From contig NC_019771.1 of assembly GCF_000317695.1 (NCBI RefSeq), forward strand, positions 868,001-932,000: DNA of 64,000 bases. The letters run 5' to 3'. This DNA comes from Anabaena cylindrica PCC 7122. GTDB lineage: Bacteria; Cyanobacteriota; Cyanobacteriia; Cyanobacteriales; Nostocaceae. The stretch's first letter is position 1; every line of letters starts with the position of its first letter. Of the stretch, positions 19,343-28,310 are shown in pieces. The position numbers and the translations under genes are program-made. The notes below the pieces were generated by a model. It searched no databases. It had not been told where the DNA came from and worked only from the letters and a program-made list of their open reading frames with translations.

Positions 19343-19906
19343 CTAAATAGGCTCAAAAAATAAGCCACAATGATTAAACCAGTTGAGCGCATTTTCATCA
19401 GTAATAGCATTAATAGCTACGGTAATAGCTTCATCCAGAGCATCTAATGTGCGAGCTTTAGCAGAACGAAGAATTCCTTTTAATTTTGACCAACATAACT
19501 CAATTGGAGATAAATCAGGTGAGTAGGGAGGTAAAAATTTAATAGACGCGCCAACAGATTCTATTAAAGATTTTGCAGTTAAAGCATAATGTACAGGTAA
19601 ATTATCCATAACTACAATTGCTCCAATCCACAACTGAGGTAGTAATATTTGTTCAATAAAAACTAAAAAACTATCACTGTTTAAACTACCAGGAAAAGTC
19701 ATAGTAGCGATTAAGCCTTCATCGCTCATAGCTCCAATTAACGTGATATTTTGTCCTTTATTTCCAGGGCGATCATCATAAACTCTGATTCCACCTTCAC
19801 CTCTACCATAGTGTCGTGTCATAGCCAGATTTATACCTGTTTCATCAATGAATATGAGGTTTTTGATATCTATAGTATCTAGCCAAAGCCGAAATTCATA
19901 GCGCAA
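19343..19906 (-). CDS. IS630-family transposase, C-terminal DDE part
   Basis: 187 aa if counted from a TTG at 19906, but the frame is open back to the A-run at 19948-19955, so the product is probably made by frameshift from the upstream reading frame rather than started here. The catalytic DDE triad is visible: D in LIFIDETGINL, D in IVVMDNLPVHY and E in SPDLSPIELCWSKLK. All three residues are present, so the nuclease core looks intact. It cuts and joins transposon ends at TA sites. Confidence 0.85.
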   Translation of the reverse strand: MRYEFRLWLDTIDIKNLIFIDETGINLAMTRHYGRGEGGIRVYDDRPGNKGQNITLIGAMSDEGLIATMTFPGSLNSDSFLVFIEQILLPQLWIGAIVVMDNLPVHYALTAKSLIESVGASIKFLPPYSPDLSPIELCWSKLKGILRSAKARTLDALDEAITVAINAITDENALNWFNHCGLFFEPI

Positions 19907-19931
19907 TTTTTGTACTCTTTCTGAACCTTGC

Positions 19932-20297
19932 TCAGTGGCTACTAAACTTTTTTTTACGGTTTAGATTTAAGCGGTTCAGAGTCCGTGACAAGCTTGATAC
20001 ACTTACCTCTATTCCTTTACTCTCTTTGATTATTTCCTGAATTTCCCGCAAATATATATCACTTTTCTCCGTGACTATTTTCTTTAACAATTCTTGATTT
20101 TCACCTTTAATTTTCGAGCGCCTATCTCCTCCTTGAGGAAGAGCAGTTATTTCCGATGTCTCTCGATATCGACGCAAAAAGTCACGGATGAAGGATAAAC
20201 TAACTTTGAATCGTTCCGCCAATTCTCTTTGTGTACCTTCTTTATTTTCCCAGGCACTTAATATCTTTTGTCTTAGGTCTATCGAATATGGGGCCAT
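19932..20297 (-). CDS. IS630-family transposase, N-terminal DNA-binding part
   Basis: 121 aa with the helix-turn-helix of IS630 transposases (MAPYSIDLRQKILSAWE, then QRELAERFKVSLSFIRDFLRRY). It ends NRKKKFSSH just after eight A residues on the coding strand (19948-19955). Shifting by +1 (or -2) in that run continues as K-S-L-V-A-T-E-Q-G-S into the catalytic frame, which matches the layout of full-length family members. So this is a two-frame transposase, either programmed or slightly damaged. Confidence 0.85.
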   Translation of the reverse strand: MAPYSIDLRQKILSAWENKEGTQRELAERFKVSLSFIRDFLRRYRETSEITALPQGGDRRSKIKGENQELLKKIVTEKSDIYLREIQEIIKESKGIEVSVSSLSRTLNRLNLNRKKKFSSH

Positions 20298-20546
20298 TTC
20301 TCAATTATCTTCTTTTTTTACATCTTTACAATTTTACCATTCTTGTGGCGGGTTTGATCTCAAATTGCTGTAAGTAAGTTAATTTCACAAGTTTTTAAAA
20401 TAGATTCTCTCTCTCAATTAAAGTAGTCATTTTCGGTAAAATAAACATGACAATTAAAGCCAAGAATATTTCCGTCTTCGCTAAAAACTTCTATTTACTA
20501 CTTTTACCCTTGAACTTTCTACATCTTTTAGGTCAAATAAACCACA

Positions 20547-22193
20547 TCAAGTAATTAGATAATATTTACTACAACTCTTTCCTAAATATCTGACAATCTT
20601 TTCACGTTCCTCCGTTAAATTGCTCATTTGTTTCTGTCCATTTATGATTACCAAATGTACAGCCTGAAACATCTGAAATACCCACCTCATTGTCGGTTTA
20701 TTTGTGATTTTCTTAACTTGATTTCTAATCCCATCATCAAATTTAGCTAATTCTTGCCTTAATTTTCTTTGGGCAAGGTTATAGACTAACAAACACAATC
20801 CCATTATCATTGCTATTGCTTCTACTCTTTCCGGGGTTTTGACAAATACGCTTGATGTAAAAAACAATGGGTCTTTTAAAAATCTAAATCCTCTTTCGTT
20901 AGATTGTTGAGCTTTGTATTCTTCTAATACTTTCTCATCACTCAATTCATTTCTATCTAATACATTCGTTGCTAATATAAATCTCCCTGCGTTAATTTTT
21001 TCAGTTTCTATTACTTCTTCTCTTGTTTCTATTTGACCTTTTATTTGATATTTTATTTGACTTGGTTCGGTCAATTTACTTGGTCTACCTGCTGTTTTAT
21101 ATTCTAGTTTCTCTATGTATTCAATTTCTTTTATTTGGTGATATTTCCAGGATTTTGATAGCTTTTCTATTACTATTTTTGCATCTGGCTGACAGGCGAA
21201 CTCTTGTCTGGATAGTTTGCTGAGTGCGGCTTTTGCTTTTGCTTCCTGTTTTTTGACTTGTTTTTCTACTTGTTGGATACTTGATTTTTTTCTGATTTCA
21301 CTTTCTACGATTATCCATCTTTGTTTTATGCCTGCATATTCTGATTCTTTGGCTGCTATTTTATAGCCTGATATTTGACTATCTTTCCATTCTGCTTCTT
21401 TTATATCTACAATTTTATTTTTTGCTTCTTTGATACTTAGTGGTACTCTTGTTATCCATTTCAGTTCTCTCATTGCTGCTAAGTTTTCTGCTGTATATAA
21501 GGCACTGTCTGCTACACTTATGCCCTCAAATGTCCATTGTTTTTTAAATTCTTTTAATCTTTCTACAAATACACTTTTATCATCTACGTTTCCTGAGTCT
21601 ACTTTTAAATATAATGGGATGTCTCCATCTCCTGTTACTATCATGTCTATGATAAATTGTTTCAAGTCTGGTCTTTTATCTCTTGAATATCCGTGGACTA
21701 TTTCTATTGCTTTCATCTCCGGTTCTATTTCTAATTTATTCTCTTCTGTTTCTTTGATTTCTTTTTTGTACTCTCCTTCTACACTCATTGATGTCCCATC
21801 TAAATGAATACTATCCATTTCTACTTGGAATTTATGGGCTGCTTTTATGGCTACTGCTGTAAATATCTTGGTTGTTCCTATTTGATGATATTTGTCTAGT
21901 TCTCTTCCTAGTTTGTCGTCATTTAAATGCTCTGGTAATACTCCTTCTCCTATTAAATGTTCTGTTGCTTTTCCTACAAAAAATTCCCCAAATAGATATA
22001 ATGGGGCGCTTAAAAACCCTAATCCATTCAATATCATCGCTTTTACTACTTGTCCTGGTGTTAGGGTTTCTTTTGTTTTTATTCCCACTATTTTATTCAC
22101 TTCTTCTACCAATTCCATCTCGTCTATTATTCCTGCTACTATTCCTAAATGGTCTATATCTAGGGTTTGTATGGCAACTTGAGACTCTTTCAC
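20547..22193 (-). CDS. IS1634-family transposase
   Basis: 548 aa, near the usual full length. The N-terminal region (LDIDHLGIVAGIIDEMEL, LTPGQVVKAMILNGLGF) is the DUF4277-type domain that precedes the catalytic core in this family. DDE candidates are D132 in HLDGTSM, D in SVADSALYTAEN and E in SNERGFRFLKDP. The C-terminus (VEAIAMIMGLCLLVYNLAQRKLR) is also typical. No frameshift or stop interrupts it, so it may be active, although the left arm of its element now holds another IS. Confidence 0.9.
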   Translation of the reverse strand: MKESQVAIQTLDIDHLGIVAGIIDEMELVEEVNKIVGIKTKETLTPGQVVKAMILNGLGFLSAPLYLFGEFFVGKATEHLIGEGVLPEHLNDDKLGRELDKYHQIGTTKIFTAVAIKAAHKFQVEMDSIHLDGTSMSVEGEYKKEIKETEENKLEIEPEMKAIEIVHGYSRDKRPDLKQFIIDMIVTGDGDIPLYLKVDSGNVDDKSVFVERLKEFKKQWTFEGISVADSALYTAENLAAMRELKWITRVPLSIKEAKNKIVDIKEAEWKDSQISGYKIAAKESEYAGIKQRWIIVESEIRKKSSIQQVEKQVKKQEAKAKAALSKLSRQEFACQPDAKIVIEKLSKSWKYHQIKEIEYIEKLEYKTAGRPSKLTEPSQIKYQIKGQIETREEVIETEKINAGRFILATNVLDRNELSDEKVLEEYKAQQSNERGFRFLKDPLFFTSSVFVKTPERVEAIAMIMGLCLLVYNLAQRKLRQELAKFDDGIRNQVKKITNKPTMRWVFQMFQAVHLVIINGQKQMSNLTEEREKIVRYLGKSCSKYYLIT

Positions 22194-22330
22194 GGTTTTT
22201 CCCTTCTCTATTTGACGCTTTTTATTTTAACAAATAAAAGCCTGAAATCCTTGCTAGACAATCTTTTCAGGCTTTTCTTTCTCTAAATTTTTAATTCCTA
22301 AATTTGCTTTAACATCTGCGGAATGTGGGT

Positions 22331-22444
22331 TTTAATTAAGAATAAAGCATTTTTGCCACGACCATCTTCAATGAGAGGTGGATTTGAATCCGCCTCTAAG
22401 AAAGCCTCCTGCCTCCATTAAATCAAGTCTAGGAATTATTAATG
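22331..22444. repeat. Right flank of inserted DNA and right half of array spacer
   Basis: 22331-22419 is repeat-like DNA (GAGGTGGATTTGAATCCGCC stem-loop near 22374, GCCTCCTGCCTCC). From 22420 (AAATCAAGTCTAGGAATTATT) the recurrent array spacer resumes and leads into the start of the next exoprotein gene with AGGA about 11 bases before ATG 22445. Confidence 0.65.
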
Positions 22445-25234
22445 ATGAGAGTTAAACCCTTTCTATTGATGTTAACAACTGGGTTATTAACTCCAGGAAT
22501 CATGCTCACAGCAATATTTCTTTGGAGTCTCGGTGCGATGGCGAAGCCGACCGTAGGTATCGCAAAGCCGACGGTAGGTATCGCTCAGGTCACATCTGAT
22601 GGTACTACTAAAACCACTGTTAACATAGTGGGTAATGATTTTACCATTCTTAATGGTATGGAAAAAGGTCATAACTTATTCCACAGCTTCAGTAATTTTT
22701 CAGTGCCTACAGGTGGTTCAGCAAAATTTGATTTAACCAATACGCCCAATATTACAACTATATTTAGTCGGGTAACAGGTGGAAATATTTCTCATATTGA
22801 TGGCTTGATTCAAACTCTCAACAGTAATAATCCTGCCAGTTTATTTTTGATCAATCCCAATGGAATTGTATTTGGGCCAAGTGCCAAGTTGGATATCAGC
22901 GGGTCATTTGTGGGTACAACGGCCAATAGTATCAAATTTGCGGATGGGTTCGCATTTAATGCCACCGATGCCACAACACCCCCTTTATTAACTATGAGCG
23001 CACCCATTGGGCTGCAACTTGGAGCCAATGCCGGAACAATTCGCACCCAAGGAACACCAGCACTTAACTTCTTGTTTCGTGCTTCACAAATATTCAAGGC
23101 TCAAACAGTGGCATTGGTGGGTAGTGAAATCGACATCAATCAGACCGGCCTTGCCAATGCAGATGGAAGAGTTGAATTATGGGCATTGCAGAATGCTGAA
23201 GTTGGGTTGAATAATCAAGCCGGATTGCAACTAACTAGCCCCACTTCTGCTGACTGGGGAACAATTACGCTCAGACAATCCTCGCTGATTGATACTAGTG
23301 GGATAAATGGTGGAGCAATTAACATCCGGGGGCGCGGTTTGACACTTCAGGAGGGTTCAGGAATTTCTTCTGCTACAGGAGCATTTGGACAAGGACAAGG
23401 TATCACCGTCAAAACCACGGAATTTATAGATTTGTTGGGAGTCTCTGCCCCAGAGAATTATGACACCCCTGGATTATTCACTAGTGTATTTGGAACTGGG
23501 GCCAGGGCAGGAGACATTACAATTGAGACTGAACGTTTACGGATTGCAAATGGCGCTTGGTTGCAGTCCACCAACAATGGCTTTACCTTCACTTTTACCC
23601 CAATCAACGATGCTAGTACCGGAAATATTACCGTTCATGCCAAAGATGTGGAAGTGAACGGATACAACCCATTTGGCATTCCTTTCAATGGTATTTCTAT
23701 TTTTAGACCTAGCTCTATTACTACTTTGGTAAGTGGTGGCAACAGAAATAATAGCGGCAGTATCACCATTGAAGCAGATCGAGTTCGTTTGCTTAATGGA
23801 GGTCACATTAGTACTGATTTACTCGGCTTCAACTTTCCTGGTTTTGAGTCTATCACCACTGGTAAGTCTGGGGACATCTCAATCAAATCTGCTGAAAGTC
23901 TCGAAATTAAAGGAGCTACACCTAATAACTTTACTAGTGCTGTAATCAGCTCGATTCAACTTTTTGCAGATGGTCAAGGTGGCAACATCACTATTGATAC
24001 TGGATATTTGCAACTAGCAGACGGCGGGACGGTCTCTAGTGCGCTATCAGGTGCTGGCAAGGCTGGAAATATAGAGATTTATGCCCAGGATGTAGAGGTC
24101 AGTGACCCAGTATTCGATAGTATTAATAATGGAGTCAGTGGCATTACCGTTGCTGTGGCTGATAGTGCCGTCGGACAAGGAGGAAATATTACCCTGGAGA
24201 GCGATCGCTTGCGGGTATTCAATGGTGGACAAATCACTTCATCAAGTTTGGGTCAAGGAGCAGCGGGGAATATTAACCTGCAAGTTAAAAATATTGATGT
24301 AGAAGGAATTTCCCAAACCATAGTTAATGGTCGTCAACTGCCCAGTGCGATCGCTGCATCTTCTGCTACTAGTTTTGCTGCGGGGTCTATCAATATTAAA
24401 CAATCTGACACTATAAGCGTTCGCAATGGTGCAGAAATTACTGTTAGTAATACTGGAACTGGAGACGCGGGAGATCTCAATATTAGCGCTGACAAGATTT
24501 TCCTCGATAATGGCGCAAGTCTGCGTTCTGAAGTGAATGGAGGTAGTCTGGGTGATATTGAGTTGCAAGCAAATGATGTTCTACTGCTACGACATGGCAG
24601 CAATATTACCACCAATGCTAGTGGTACCTCAACAGGGGGAAATATTGACATTAATGCCGGATTTATTATTGCCCTTGCTGATGAAAATAGTGATATTGTT
24701 GCCAACGCGGTACTAGGAAGTGGTGGAAATATCCAGATTGCCACTCAAGGTATCTTTGGCTTAGAATTTCGTCCCCAAATCACAGCAAAAAGTGATATTA
24801 CTGCCAGTTCGCAATTTGGACTCAGTGGCACTGTTCAAGTTAATACTGTCGGGCTTGACCCCAGTTCGGGTTTAGTGGAATTACCAGAGAATGTTACAGA
24901 CCCATCCCAACAAATAGCTACAGGTTGTTCTCATAATACTGGTAGTAGTTTTGTGGCAACGGGAAGGGGTGGAATACCGCAAAATCCCAATCAAGAAATC
25001 AGGAGCAATATCTACGACGGGCTACACCTAAACACTTGGTCTGATATCCGCGACATCTCTGCATATCGTGGAGAGAGCGCAGTTGCAGCCCAAATACCCC
25101 CATCTCCAAAAACTTTGATTTCAGCTACTTCTTGGCATCGTAATGCCCAAGGCAAAATAGAATTACTAGCCGATAAATCTCTTATTCAAGTCCAACAACC
25201 ATTAACCTGTGTTGCTATTCCTAAAAGTTCATGA
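22445..25234 (+). CDS. TPS exoprotein, FHA family (paralogue 8, double KPTVGIA)
   Basis: 929 aa from ATG 22445 (ATG 22442 is immediately upstream in frame; MRVKPF alignment favours the second). The signal peptide ends G-A-M-A and is followed by two exact tandem copies of KPTVGIA before QVTSDG. The TPS domain has NPNGIVFG. The passenger belongs to the same subtype as 9556 and 28311 (INIRGRGLTLQ, RVELWALQN) but is clearly diverged from them. The C-terminal block reads VNTVGLDPSSG like the 33943/36629 genes. The C-terminal dispersed repeat is degenerate (GCAATATCTACGACGGGCTA). Confidence 0.93.
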   Translation: MRVKPFLLMLTTGLLTPGIMLTAIFLWSLGAMAKPTVGIAKPTVGIAQVTSDGTTKTTVNIVGNDFTILNGMEKGHNLFHSFSNFSVPTGGSAKFDLTNTPNITTIFSRVTGGNISHIDGLIQTLNSNNPASLFLINPNGIVFGPSAKLDISGSFVGTTANSIKFADGFAFNATDATTPPLLTMSAPIGLQLGANAGTIRTQGTPALNFLFRASQIFKAQTVALVGSEIDINQTGLANADGRVELWALQNAEVGLNNQAGLQLTSPTSADWGTITLRQSSLIDTSGINGGAINIRGRGLTLQEGSGISSATGAFGQGQGITVKTTEFIDLLGVSAPENYDTPGLFTSVFGTGARAGDITIETERLRIANGAWLQSTNNGFTFTFTPINDASTGNITVHAKDVEVNGYNPFGIPFNGISIFRPSSITTLVSGGNRNNSGSITIEADRVRLLNGGHISTDLLGFNFPGFESITTGKSGDISIKSAESLEIKGATPNNFTSAVISSIQLFADGQGGNITIDTGYLQLADGGTVSSALSGAGKAGNIEIYAQDVEVSDPVFDSINNGVSGITVAVADSAVGQGGNITLESDRLRVFNGGQITSSSLGQGAAGNINLQVKNIDVEGISQTIVNGRQLPSAIAASSATSFAAGSINIKQSDTISVRNGAEITVSNTGTGDAGDLNISADKIFLDNGASLRSEVNGGSLGDIELQANDVLLLRHGSNITTNASGTSTGGNIDINAGFIIALADENSDIVANAVLGSGGNIQIATQGIFGLEFRPQITAKSDITASSQFGLSGTVQVNTVGLDPSSGLVELPENVTDPSQQIATGCSHNTGSSFVATGRGGIPQNPNQEIRSNIYDGLHLNTWSDIRDISAYRGESAVAAQIPPSPKTLISATSWHRNAQGKIELLADKSLIQVQQPLTCVAIPKSS
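22543..22584 (+). repeat. Two tandem copies of the 21-bp in-frame repeat encoding KPTVGIA
   Basis: Two adjacent 21-bp units (core GAAGCCGACCGTAGGTATCG, then AAAGCCGACGGTAGGTATCG) lie at the signal-peptide junction. Single copies occupy the same site in other genes: 851-871, 6480-6500, 9654-9674, 16637-16657 and 28499-28519. The genes at 3358, 13993, 25591, 31245, 33943 and 36629 have none. The sequence resembles the dispersed palindrome GGCGAAGCCGTGCCGTAGGC at 47423. Confidence 0.85.
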
Positions 25235-25286
25235 ACACCTCAAATTTTGTTAGTACAAATACAAATTTGGGAAACCTATATATGGC

Positions 25287-25559
25287 TTGCTGTTCGCGTA
25301 GCGTGCCGTTAGGCATAAAAATCTTTTCGTTAGGGCTAGGAGTCAGAAGTCAGGAGTCAGGAGTCAGAAGTCAGAAGTCAGGAGTCAGGAGTCAGGAGTC
25401 AGGAGGAGATCAGAATAGTCTCGAATCTGGCTAAATGAACGGTTTTTGATGATTTCATCGCTTATTACTTGCACCTTCTCCAACTTTTTTCAGCCTGAAA
25501 CTGTTGATATATCTAGGTTTTTGGTTTATGTGCCTAACGGCACGCTCCGCGAACAGCAA
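25287..25559. repeat. Inverted pair of small dispersed repeats
   Basis: 25287-25315 and 25531-25559 are reverse complements over 29 bases with one mismatch (TTGCTGTTCGCGTAGCGTGC against TTGCTGTTCGCGGAGCGTGC in the first 20). The two copies enclose 215 bases including the heptamer array, so the transcript could form a long stem. Related sequence GTTCGCGTAGCGTCTC occurs near 43668. Confidence 0.8.
25342..25404 (+). repeat. STRR heptamer array, GTCAGGA/GTCAGAA
   Basis: Nine uninterrupted 7-bp units, alternating GTCAGAA and GTCAGGA. This is the short tandemly repeated repetitive (STRR) class known from heterocyst-forming cyanobacteria. It is noncoding and likely to vary in copy number. Confidence 0.92.
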
Positions 25560-25590
25560 ACTCTAAGTAGTTAAAAATAGGGGTGAGGTG

Positions 25591-28245
25591 ATGAAAGTTA
25601 TTTGTACTTGGTTGGCTTTAATCAGTGGAATATTAACACCTGGGATTTGCAGCAGTTGGGTTAACGCTCAAGTAATTCCCGATGGTACCCTCAAAACTAC
25701 CGTCTCCCAAAATGACAATAACTTCACTATTACCAATGGTACTCATGTCGGCAATAATTTATTTCATAGCTTTAGTCAGTTTTCCATTCCTAGCAACGGT
25801 TCTGCATTCTTCAACAACGCTTCAGATATCCAAAATATTTTTAGTCGTGTAACTGGCGGTAGTGTTTCCCATATTGATGGTTTAATTCAGGCAAATGGTA
25901 GCGCTAATTTATTTTTGCTCAATCCCAGTGGAATTATTTTTGGACAAAATACCAGCTTGAATATTGGTGGTTCATTTGTTGCTACTACTGTCGACAGTTT
26001 AGTATTTGCAGACGGATTTAAGTTTAGTGCTACAAATCTACTGGATTCACCTTTACTCACCTTGAGCGTGCCAATCGGCTTGCAAATGGGTAGCAATCCT
26101 AGTGCAATTAACATTTATGGGGCAAAATTAGAAGTTCAAGCACAAAAAACATTTGCACTGGTTGGAAGTAACTTAACTTTTGAGCAGAATAACATTATTG
26201 CTGCCGATGGCAGAGTTGAATTAGCGAGTGTCGCCGCAAATAATATCGTGGGACTGTCTACAAACACTGCTGGATTCGGCTTAGATTTCCAGACTGTGAA
26301 TCAGTTCCAAAATATGAACTTTAGCAACGCAGCCAAGATTGATACAAGTGGAAACCAAGGTGGTGCGATCGCTCTCCATGGGCAAAATATTACCCTATCG
26401 GGTTCTTCAACTATCACCTCCCACACTTTAGGCACAAGCTTAGGACAAGGCATTCTTGTCAAAGCCTCTGAATCTCTGAAACTAATTGGTCAGCCAGCCC
26501 TTTCTAACACTGCAATTGCCGCTTATTCCCAACCAACAGCTAAGGGAAGAGGTGGTGATGTGACAATCGAAACACCCATGCTCAATGTTTTAAATGGCGC
26601 ACAAATTAACACCCGTGCTTATGGAACTGGAGATTCAGGACATATTACAGTTAAGGCTACAACTGTCAATGTGATTGGGGAAGCGATCTATGCACCTACA
26701 AAGCAGCGATTTAGTGTGAGTACCCTAGCGTCTAATACGATGAATGGTTCCCAAGGTCGGGGTGGTAATGTCACAATTGATGCTACACAGGTCAACATTC
26801 GAGATGGGGCTGAATTGCGTTCTACTGCCAGAGGAACTGGTGATGGGGGTAATATCATCGTCACAGCACAGAATTTAAGTGTGACAGGTGAAACTGCAAC
26901 AGGTGAACCTGCATTTTTAACGGGGATGAGTACTAGCATCCGTGAAAATGCCACAGGCAGAGGTGGAGATATCATTCTCAACGTAGGGAAACTAGAAGTC
27001 TTGAATGGCCCTGGTATTCGCACTGGTACATATGGTGAAGGTGCATCGGGTAACATTATTGTTAATGCTGAAGAAGCAACATTAGGTGGCAGTTCGTCAA
27101 CTGGAGTGGCAACGCGATTTTTTGCATCAACAAACGGTAACTACAATTTCGCTACTAATGAACTGATTAGTCTGGGTGCGGGGCAAGGTGGCAACATTAA
27201 TTTTAATGTTGGTAAGCTCAACTTACTCGACGGAGGACGAATTTCTACCTCAACAGAAACCTACGGTAAAGCCGGAAATATTTCCATTCAAGCCAATTCC
27301 ATCAATATTGCAGGTGTCAGTAAAGTACCAGATAGCGAACTGCTTTACTCACTTGATGCTACTGGTCCGAGTGGATTGTATGCCTCGTCTACAGGCCCTG
27401 GTGCTGCGGGTTCGGTAGATCTGACCACAGAAAATTTGAGTCTGAGCGATCGCAGTGAAATTGTAGTTAGCGGCAAAGGTACAGGAAATGCCGGTAATAT
27501 GCTCATTCAGACTAATCATATGAAGTTGGATGGATCTAGTAAACTTCGTTCTGAAGCTAATGCAGGCAACCAAGGTAACATTGTCATGAGCCTGAACACT
27601 TTGTTACTACGTAAGGGCAGTACTATCACTGCTAATGCCAGTGGAAGTGCCAGTGGCGGCAATATTACAATCAATGCACCCATTATTCTAGGATGGGAAA
27701 ACAGCGATATCATTGCTAATGCCATCAAAGGACGAGGTGGCAATATTCAAATTACAACTCAGGGACTTTTTGGCTTGAAGTTCCGTAATCAACTTACCTC
27801 TGACAGTGATATCACAGCCAGTTCCGAATTTGGAGTTAGTGGCAATGTTCAAGTTAATAATATTGGCATTGACCCCAATTCTGGTTTAGTGGAATTACCA
27901 GAAAATGTGACAGATTCATCTCAACAAATAGCTACAGGTTGTTCTAATGATGCTGGCAGCAGTTTTTTCGCCACAGGACGGGGTGGGATACCTCAAAATC
28001 CCAATCAAGATGTGAGGAGCGATGTCTACGACGGGTTACGCCTAGGCACTTGGTCTGATATCCGTGACATCTCTGCATATCGTGGAAATAGCGCAGTTAC
28101 AGCCCAAATACCCGAATCGCCAAAATCTCTAATCTCAGCTACTTCTTGGCATCGTAATCTCCAAGGTAAAATTGAGTTAATTGCAGATAAATCTTCTACA
28201 CAGGTGCAACCATCATTAACCTGTGCTGCCGTTCCTAAAAGTTAA
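25591..28245 (+). CDS. TPS exoprotein, FHA family (paralogue 9, second N-terminal type)
   Basis: 884 aa from ATG 25591, preceded by GGGGTGAGGTG; a GTG at 25588 is in frame but overlaps that site. The N-terminus is of a second type: MKVICTWLALISG, cleavage after VNA, then QVIPDGTLKTTVS, SIPSNGSAFF and NPSGIIFG, shared with the genes at 33943 and 36629. Unlike those two it has the NNIGIDPNSG C-terminal version and the LTCAAVPKS ending typical of the first type. It has no KPTVGIA insertion. The C-terminal dispersed repeat lies at 28019-28047. The first type's spacer follows it, so the N-terminal and C-terminal halves have different histories. Confidence 0.93.
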   Translation: MKVICTWLALISGILTPGICSSWVNAQVIPDGTLKTTVSQNDNNFTITNGTHVGNNLFHSFSQFSIPSNGSAFFNNASDIQNIFSRVTGGSVSHIDGLIQANGSANLFLLNPSGIIFGQNTSLNIGGSFVATTVDSLVFADGFKFSATNLLDSPLLTLSVPIGLQMGSNPSAINIYGAKLEVQAQKTFALVGSNLTFEQNNIIAADGRVELASVAANNIVGLSTNTAGFGLDFQTVNQFQNMNFSNAAKIDTSGNQGGAIALHGQNITLSGSSTITSHTLGTSLGQGILVKASESLKLIGQPALSNTAIAAYSQPTAKGRGGDVTIETPMLNVLNGAQINTRAYGTGDSGHITVKATTVNVIGEAIYAPTKQRFSVSTLASNTMNGSQGRGGNVTIDATQVNIRDGAELRSTARGTGDGGNIIVTAQNLSVTGETATGEPAFLTGMSTSIRENATGRGGDIILNVGKLEVLNGPGIRTGTYGEGASGNIIVNAEEATLGGSSSTGVATRFFASTNGNYNFATNELISLGAGQGGNINFNVGKLNLLDGGRISTSTETYGKAGNISIQANSINIAGVSKVPDSELLYSLDATGPSGLYASSTGPGAAGSVDLTTENLSLSDRSEIVVSGKGTGNAGNMLIQTNHMKLDGSSKLRSEANAGNQGNIVMSLNTLLLRKGSTITANASGSASGGNITINAPIILGWENSDIIANAIKGRGGNIQITTQGLFGLKFRNQLTSDSDITASSEFGVSGNVQVNNIGIDPNSGLVELPENVTDSSQQIATGCSNDAGSSFFATGRGGIPQNPNQDVRSDVYDGLRLGTWSDIRDISAYRGNSAVTAQIPESPKSLISATSWHRNLQGKIELIADKSSTQVQPSLTCAAVPKS

Positions 28246-28310
28246 TCATGTTATAAAAATGCCTATTTAGGGAACAATAAGTTGAAATCAAGTATAGAAA
28301 ATTGTTAGCT

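Larger units (their letters stand above)
19305..20370 (-). mobile_element. IS630-type insertion sequence, nested
   Basis: 1066 bp. The ends CAGCAGTTTGCGATCAAACC and GGTTTGATCTCAAATTGCTG are inverted repeats (about 28 bp with a few mismatches), flanked on both sides by TA (19303-19304 and 20371-20372), the target duplication expected of the IS630/Tc1-mariner group. It carries two overlapping transposase frames. It sits between the left end of the IS1634-type element and the stop of that element's transposase, so it arrived later. Confidence 0.88.
19181..22330 (-). mobile_element. IS1634-type insertion sequence interrupted by an IS630-type element
   Basis: Perfect 19-bp terminal inverted repeats: ACCCACATTCCGCAGATGT at 19181-19199 and its complement at 22312-22330. 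Inside each end lies a hairpin (CCAGCCAGGAAAA with TTTTTCTGGCTG at the left; AAAGCCTGAAA with TTTTCAGGCTTT at the right). The transposase gene (20547-22193) is read leftwards. Without the nested IS630-type element the length is about 2.08 kb. The flanks (TTTTTA, TTTAATTAA) allow a short TTTA-like target duplication but do not prove it. Confidence 0.85.
25235..25590. other. Intergenic region with inverted dispersed repeats and heptamer array
   Basis: 356 bases without a real gene. A 29-bp repeat (from TTGCTGTTCGCG, 25287) and its inverted copy (25531-25559) flank a GTCAGGA/GTCAGAA heptamer array. A short open frame here (25231-25434) is made of these repeats. GGGGTGAGGTG just before 25591 supplies the ribosome-binding site of the next gene. 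Confidence 0.7.

Noticed and set aside
25231..25434. 67-residue open frame after paralogue 8
   Set aside because: It is made of the dispersed palindrome and GTCAGGA heptamers; no ribosome-binding site or domain.
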